A stretch of 64,000 nt of DNA from Bimastos eiseni (lineage: Eukaryota > Annelida > Clitellata > Crassiclitellata > Lumbricidae), in contig OY365810.1 in NCBI GenBank assembly GCA_959347315.1, forward strand, positions 28,014,924 to 28,078,923. Direction: 5' to 3'. The notes under the pieces are model-generated. The model saw only the letters and a program-made list of their open reading frames with translations, did not search any database and was not told where the DNA came from. Below are positions 57,236 to 64,000 of the stretch, one piece after another; position 1 is the stretch's first letter; each line of letters starts with the position of its first letter. The position numbers and the translations under genes are program-made.

Positions 57236-59038
57236 TTGGCTTTAAAAAATTGTCGTGCAAGCACTGCTAATTAAGGTAATGCACCTGGCTTGCATTTGAA
57301 TTGCAACGGACTTTCACCCATGCATGTATGCACCGACTTTCTTATGTTGTAAGATATAGGTGATGTTGATAGTTTGATAACTTATAATTATATGATGCAA
57401 ACCTAAGCTGTGAAGTCATAGCGCAATATAATTTTCCCAGATCAGTGTAATAGCTCTGTAATTGACAACCAATGATGACTCGCCCATCAAGGAACCTTAG
57501 CCCTCTCTGCTCTCTTCATTCCGGATATTGAACAACGCTTTATGAGAGGCTTATTATTATAAATTGTTTCAGCTTAGTCTTTCAAATTGCATCCTGTGTA
57601 TGTTATAGTTGGCCCGTAGATCTAAAGAGTTGTCCTACTTTTTAGGTTGTATCCAGCCTATGGACTATAAACCAATAGTGTACAGTATTAGGCCTGTTAT
57701 ATATTTACATGTTGTTCACTATGCTTAAGAAGGATATAGACGAGTGTGTACAGCTACTACTGACGATGTCATACATGTATAATTTGCAATGATTACACTA
57801 AATTTCATTATTTCTGTGCTAACTGCAAAAGCCTCTATTTTCTTCCTCCTCTTTCTCTTCCTCTTCCACTTCTTCTTATTCTTCTAAACACTTTTACTAA
57901 TACAGCTCGTGCACAAGTTCATCCTGTAAACGACTATTATACACGTCTCTTGAAATACCGCAATATCGCAGCGCCAAACAAATGCTTCAGCTTATTGGCC
58001 AATCACAACTTCATTTCAGTATAAAAAATTAATATGCACTCTGGATGCTCGCGTGAGCTATAAGGTCAAATTATCACTACCTGAAAGCTGATGTTGCTTA
58101 AGTTTCGCCTTAAATTGGAGCCTATTATGCACATGTGAGTCTACGCGGCATTTGCATAGTATACTAGTATGTTGATATATTTAGCATTTTAATGTGTTTC
58201 CAATGCGTTGAAGTGTGTCATAATATCTTATTGCTGCATCCACTTCATGGACGACTGTTGTTTGCGTATTCCCAATCGTTTGCACCAATATTGTCGATTC
58301 TACATTTTTTTATCAATTACAATGCACATACATTATGCACATTTCATCATAGTTTCAGTAGATTAACGATTCTACCAGTAGGGCAATGTGCACAAGTGAG
58401 TGGGCGTTTGGCGATGCAGACATCGGCCCCAGGGCTCAGTGGCTTAGTCAGATGTTTGTTACGTGACTGTGCGTAGGTGCATCGGTCTGTTTGGTATTTT
58501 TTATACGCACCATGAAGAGGAGGACGTCGCTTTTACTGCCAGGCGAAGTCTAGCAGACGACGCCTCTCTTGATGTCTCCACTGCACCGCCACTACGATGC
58601 TGATGCAGACGCCTATGCATATTCATTAGTGCGACAATGCATATTAATGAGGGCAGACGGGTGCAGTTTACATGAGCGGAAATTGTGCATGTAGATGCTG
58701 GTCAAAGGGACATTCGTGTCATTAGAAACATTTGCATATTATTTACACTATAGGCTATAAGCCTATAGGCAACTGTGCGTGCGAGTGTACGAATATGTAT
58801 GTTAAGTACTCTCATGAATGCATGTGCACACTTGTGCCTGTAATTTTGTATATGTGTACTGCAGATTCATATGCATATATGTCTGAATGCGTGTATTTAT
58901 GCATGTATCAATGTTCTTACATGGCGTCTTTTGTACCTTCAAAAGCGTAATAGATATTTTGTACTATCATATTTCTTATCCGTCTGTTTGCAATAAAACT
59001 GTTGGCATATTATCCTCAAACAATCAGTGTCTGTCTGC
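57236..59038. other. Intergenic sequence
   Basis: No gene recognised; a short CTTCCTCC run near 57845. Confidence 0.45.
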
Positions 59039-59155
59039 AGTCTGTCGCTTCCTCCATCCATCCATCCATCCATGCATCCATCCAACGGTCCGTCTGTCCA
59101 TCCATCTATGCGTCCACGCATCCATGCATGCATGCATCCATCCATCCATCTGACC
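59039..59155. repeat. (CATC)n array
   Basis: CCATCCATCCATC units with CATGCATG variants, about 300 bp upstream of the first coding exon of the large gene. Confidence 0.93.
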
Positions 59156-59452
59156 ATTCGAAGTTTGACCTAGCTTCTGTAATGAATATTGACACAAAAC
59201 TTCAATTTCAAGTTGACTGCTAGCCACGTTAGCGGTGCTATAGAAATCTTCAGATAAGATTAAAAACTAGATTGAATTTGGTCCGCTGTAGATATATGAG
59301 TGCATGCACTTACATAGGCCTAATCTTACATTTTTAACTGTCTCGCAAAAGCGCTGAGTCATGTCTTTGTTTGTCTTCTGTAGAGTTTTCTCTTGGATGA
59401 TCTAGGCCATCAACGACTTAGAAGTCTGAGTTAGTTGAATATCAGGAGCGAA

Positions 59453-62400
59453 ATGGACGCGTCACCGTCAGCAGGTGCTACAGGTAACTATAAATGCTAG
59501 CGATTTAATATGTTCTATTCGCGTTGAACAGATTGAGCGCATTGTTCAGCATTTGTCAGAGAAGACAAAGAGATTTCGTCACGGAGTTATTGTCATCAGA
59601 CAAACGGTGACCACCTGGCGACCTTCTCTGGAAGCAACAAACGCTCTGCGAAAATATTTGATTAGCTTTGATCTTTAGACATATTAAGCGAATATCTTAC
59701 TTGACGCGGGATTCCGGCATAAAGCTGCAGAATGACAAATAGGCAAATGCTGATGACTTGTTGAAAGACCAAACTTCTTTGCCCTTTAGGCCTAGGCAAG
59801 TGCAGTTTGACAGCCATTCGGACGATGATACAGTATCTCATACGATTAGTTATGTGCTAAGTATTTTGTAAAGGAGGTTTCTAACTCTGATGAAACAACG
59901 CAGCGATTACGAGGGTTCAATTCTGCAAACCGTCTGCTCGTTCAGAATCTGGCTTAATCTGAACAGGTATAGTTGGTGATCCATAATCCTGCACAAATAA
60001 GATATGAAATTTTACCGAACTAACCATATGGACAATAAAAAGACTTGGGGTGGGTGCGCAATTAATTTTCTTCTATATTTTGGTCAAACAATGACTGATA
60101 AAGACAATGCACCTTCAAATGGGGTCCTGGGTCAGCTATGGTTGGAACCATAGATTCACTGTTTATGTTCTGCGAGTGCCCACCGCTGGTGAATTTTCTA
60201 ATTAGGTCCGTCTAAATATTGCTCGCTAATTGGTGAACTTCTGCTCCTTACTAACATCAGTTTAACATCAGTTGGGATATAGCCGATATACCACCTCTGA
60301 TCTGTTTCACTGTAGCGGCGCTATATAAACTTACATTTAAAAAAATAATTCCAACTCATACAGCTGTACCCTGTCTGTGTTTGGCCTATTCGCTCATTCG
60401 TGACCGTAACGACCGAGAATTGTTTCGTGATGTTGACTGCACTTGCTCCTCCTCAGATGCTCTGTAGTTAAAGACAAACAATAAAATTAATTAGATTTAA
60501 AATATTCAAAGGTCTAATACTAAATTCTATCAAAGACACGTTGCGTCAATTTTTGTAGTTAAATCGTCCGAAGCTGAGAAGGAGAATTTGCAGTCAACAT
60601 CCGATACATCGCGTGAATCGCACGAGCAGTTGTTGGAATCTGCATTGGCTTCCCGTTCCGACGGAAATCAATCGTACTACGAAGTGGCGAGGCAAGTGAC
60701 AGACGAAGTCCTAGAAGCTAGCATGACGACGCTTAGACAGTCAGTCCCGCACACTGGAGTAGCTAACAGCGGCGAGCACAGTTGGCTTAACGCCGGTGCA
60801 GGAGGGACATATCCGAGATCATACGTTCAAACAGAAAGACTCGAGATTCGCAACACGATGAGAAAACATCGTCCAGTTGTTAGCATGAACCTCATCGAAA
60901 ACATCGGAGGCGAGTACGACGGTCAGGAAAGGGTGTCGGTCTCTCTTGTCCAGCAGACGAGCATTTCTTTCCATGCCGACGAAGACGCCAGTTCCTATTC
61001 GACGGAGTTTGGAATGTTTAAAGTACCAGACGCGAATAGAAGAGAGTTGGGGATCTCAGTGGGGACGGTTGATTTCATCAGGAAGGACTCGTCGGATGGC
61101 GGATCACCTGTAGGTAGGGACGAGAATGAAAACATGTTGAGCGAATATGGCGTAGTGAGACGCCAGGATAGCGAACGGGAGGAGAGCTTGGAATACGAAT
61201 CAACTCACCTGGATGAAGAGGCTTACTTAGAGGTTGCAAAACGAGTGACTGACGAGGTACTCCGAAACAGCGTGAAGACCTTAGAGCCAACCGTCTCGTA
61301 CAATGGTATTCTGGATGCAAGAAGCAATGACTGGCTGGGAACAAGCGCATTGAATCACTCCAGAGTCTATGTTCAAACGGATAGACTCAATTCACGGATA
61401 ACAAATGCAACGACTCGCAGGATAAGCGATAGACGTGTGGTTACTTCTTCCACCGTTACTCCAAGGAAGCGAATCGTGATCCACGTTCGTCCGGAAGACT
61501 TCGCCTCTCAGTCGACGCTGAGGATAGATCGGGATATGATGGCTGAGCGAGGGGCTCAGTCAGGCTCATCGAAGGTCACTTCACTGGACGATGTCGAACA
61601 AGCCACACCCTTGCATCGAATTTCCGAGTCTGTAAATTCTGCAACGGACAAAGAGACGAGGACCACCACAGACGATGACATTTTGCACGATCGTATTCAG
61701 AAGTCACACGATGCACGCTCTCAAGATTTAGATGAAAAGGCGGGGCAAGACCTTTCACAGAAATCCACCGGCTTTAATGAAGCAACTACGACTTGGTATA
61801 CAGACGGTAAAATTCAACTCCCGATTTTCTACGACGAGCCTAACGACGACGGATCGACTGGTCAGAAAAAAGATCCTTCACAAAACTATAAATCAAGCAT
61901 CGAGTTTGTATCAAAGACTTCAACCAGAGATTTCACTCGAGAAATTCCTAGGCTTTCGACTTCTAATATTCAAGAATCAGACGGATGCGGCGTGTTGGAC
62001 GAGAAGGAAAGTTCTGAAAGAAATGAGAGGACTGCACGGTTATCATCTCAAACGCTGAAATCGCCAGAGAGAGAACATCCACGCTTAGACTTTCGAGAAG
62101 ATCACTTTGCAGATATCGAGCTCCCAGCTGATCTTATACAAGCAGAAACCAGTGAAGAAGAAGGTCAACTGGAAAGACGAAGATCGCAGGACACATATTC
62201 GTCTCTGGTTTCCAAAGCAGACACTTCTAGAGGTGCTGAGTATTTGAGAGATCCAAAACAACAGTCACGTTTAACAGAGTCACAAGTAACTGAAACAAAA
62301 TTGCCTCTTGGTCGACAGCTTGACAGCCGTTATTCTGAGGAGGCTTCAAGACAACGCGACAATGAAGCAACGTTTCTATCCTCATCACACTATGCACCTA

Positions 62401-64000
62401 TACCGCCTAACGTCGTTGGATACGAAATTCCAAGGGATTCCAAGCTGGAAGCCTCTGAAGATTCCGGAAATGAAGACGACGTTTATGGCTCTGATCAAAG
62501 AAATGCAAGACTTGTCTCTTTAAAGGTAACGCCAATGGGCGAGGAAGATCAAATTGTGAAACTACCACAAGAAGACCCATTTGATAGATATGAAGTTGAA
62601 ACAGTGGTTCCACTGAAGGAATATCATGACCATTGGAAAACAACAGGTGGCCCAACCTATGCCCTAAGCGCGGGAGAGGTTCAATCTCCGGAAGAAGGGA
62701 GAGAGGATTTGGAAGGTTTTTGGTCAGAATCCGATGAAGAGGGTGGTTATAATGAAGGATCCGAGGAACTATTGGTGGTAAGAAAGGGAAGCAGAGAGGC
62801 TGTCGTAGAAACCCGGGAGAGAAAGTCCCGAGAAGTTGTTGTAGATATCCACAACAATCGCAGAGGAGACGGGACCGACCGAGTGACCGTATTAGCGGAG
62901 GAATTCGCAGACGGGGCAGACGCCACACCTGTCGTCGTCGGAGGTGAACATGCATACGACACAGCTGCTGAGAGAAGGGGTCACGGCGAAACTAAAATAG
63001 TGCAGAAACACGAAGGTAAGGTAAATCAGGAGACGATGTCTGATTTTAAAACTAACGACGATGTTAACACAATGTTTGAATTACCTGTTATGTTTCAGGC
63101 AAGTACAAGTGAAGATCTGAGGGACGATGGCTCGGAGATTCCTCGAGGTGAGAAACGCGATCTATCAGTTTTACAGGAAGCGACGCTCCATTCAGGCGAC
63201 GATTCCGTTGAGACAAAGAGACCAGCAGATGAAACTATCAGCTTCCAATTGCCATCATTCCCTCCTACGAAAGATACTGACGCAGACGATGAGAAGGTAT
63301 TGCAAGAGTCGTCGGAAGAAGAGGAAGATGGTGATGCAGATGTGAGAAAGGTTAGGCTGCTATCGTTGAAGATGACATCGCTCGAAGATGTGGACAAAGA
63401 CGTCGCTAAACAAACAGATATTGATCTCGATACAGAGGATACATTCCAAAGTTCAGATACAGAGGAGGAGGAGATTTCGGAAAGGACTGACCGAAGTGTA
63501 AGACTGTTGTCTATGAAGATGACCTCTGAAGAGGATGCGGATCAAGAAATCTTCATGGCAACAGCTGCTGATGATGCTTATGACATCGAAGAGAAGGTTT
63601 CGGAAACTCCCGAACGAAATGTCAGATTGCTGTCTTTTAAGAATACTTCTACTGAGTATGAGACCCAAGGGGTATCCATGGCAGCAACATCTGCAGCTGA
63701 GAGGGACGATCCATTCCAGAGCTCCGATGAAGCTGATGAGCTTTCGAAATCAATTGATCGAAGTGTTCGATTGTTGTCCTTGAAGATGACCTCGCTTGAG
63801 GATGTCGAGCAGAACATCAATGTTGCTGGACCTTCCACAGAAGTCTCTAGCGAACTTGCCACCTCTGTGCACATAATAAATGCGGAAATACCACTTGAAA
63901 CAGAACTTGAAAGACGAGACAACTTTTCCACGTTTGTCTCAGACACCAGTAGGAGGCATGATATCTTAAGAGATGGTGGACAAATATCACAAGAGTCAGT
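59453..64000 (+). CDS. Large acidic repeat-containing protein (two exons seen, 3' end missing)
   Basis: Exon 1 is 59453-59483: an ATG in a good context (GCGAAATGG) with a stop in frame upstream, ten codons plus one base, then donor CAG|GTAACT. The acceptor TTTTTGTAG ends at 60558 and exon 2 starts with TT, completing a Val codon, so the phases agree. Exon 2 is open from 60559 to the window edge; in-window product about 1157 residues. It is rich in Glu, Ser, Asp and Arg, with no signal peptide or membrane segment, so probably disordered. Repeat type 1 occurs at residues ~50-120 and ~233-305 (EVA.(Q/R)VTDEVL, then WL, then YVQT(E/D)RL). Repeat type 2 is VRLLSLKMTS-like, at ~942, 991, 1032 and 1080, with a weaker copy (ARLVSLKVTP) at 660; each of the four is preceded by acidic Ser-rich sequence. 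VTDEVL helices resemble PKA RII-anchoring helices and YVQT(E/D) resembles LC8-binding motifs; both are speculative. Family not recognised. Confidence 0.8.

Noticed and set aside
61078..61350. Minus-strand and alternate-frame ORFs at 61-64 kb
   Set aside because: Shadows of the long + strand exon 60559-64000, which has consistent internal protein repeats in its frame.

Overview
This window comes from a repeat-rich animal nuclear genome, most likely a marine invertebrate; the sequence alone does not place it further. The evidence is a spliced gene with GT/AG signals, an intronless Mab-21/cGAS-like gene, animal-type hAT, LINE and SINE remnants, a U2 snRNA-derived fragment and very dense microsatellites. 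The density of real protein genes is low. There is one 200-base assembly gap (14092-14291).

Layout. 1-18 kb is intergenic DNA with polypyrimidine, TG, CA, TA and GA arrays, several minisatellites, two copies of one tRNA-type SINE, a foldback-like DNA transposon (3573-4503) and fragments of a CR1/L2-like LINE. 18.8-21.1 kb is a pyrimidine tract plus (ATT)n/(AAT)n arrays holding the first copies of a retrotransposon that encodes a restriction-like endonuclease (RLE). 21.3-25.5 kb is the Mab-21 locus. It has a LINE fragment at its 3' side, one nearly intact minus-strand Mab-21 gene that appears broken by a frameshift in an 8-base homopolymer, and a degraded second Mab-21 copy. That second copy ends at a 489-bp hAT-type MITE with a perfect 8-bp target duplication. 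26.8-31.3 kb is a cluster of five more 5'-truncated RLE elements, almost all bounded by AAT arrays on their coding strand. 31.8 kb holds a U2 snRNA 5'-end fragment fused to a CU-rich stretch, a perfect hairpin and an A-rich end, a possible snRNA-headed SINE. 32-59 kb is mainly intergenic, with a tRNA-Thr-like SINE, a hAT transposase remnant, another LINE fragment and many satellites.

59.4 kb to the right edge is the best conventional gene. It has a short first coding exon (59453-59483), a 1075-bp intron, and a second exon open for 3442 bases to the window edge. It encodes a long, acidic, probably disordered protein with two N-terminal repeats and four copies of a VRLLSLKMTS-type motif. I do not recognise its family.

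The window is best read as two host genes, one of them apparently damaged and with a dead relative, in a landscape built by retrotransposons whose integration is linked to AAT microsatellites. Most simple ATG-to-stop ORFs here are microsatellite translations and were left out.
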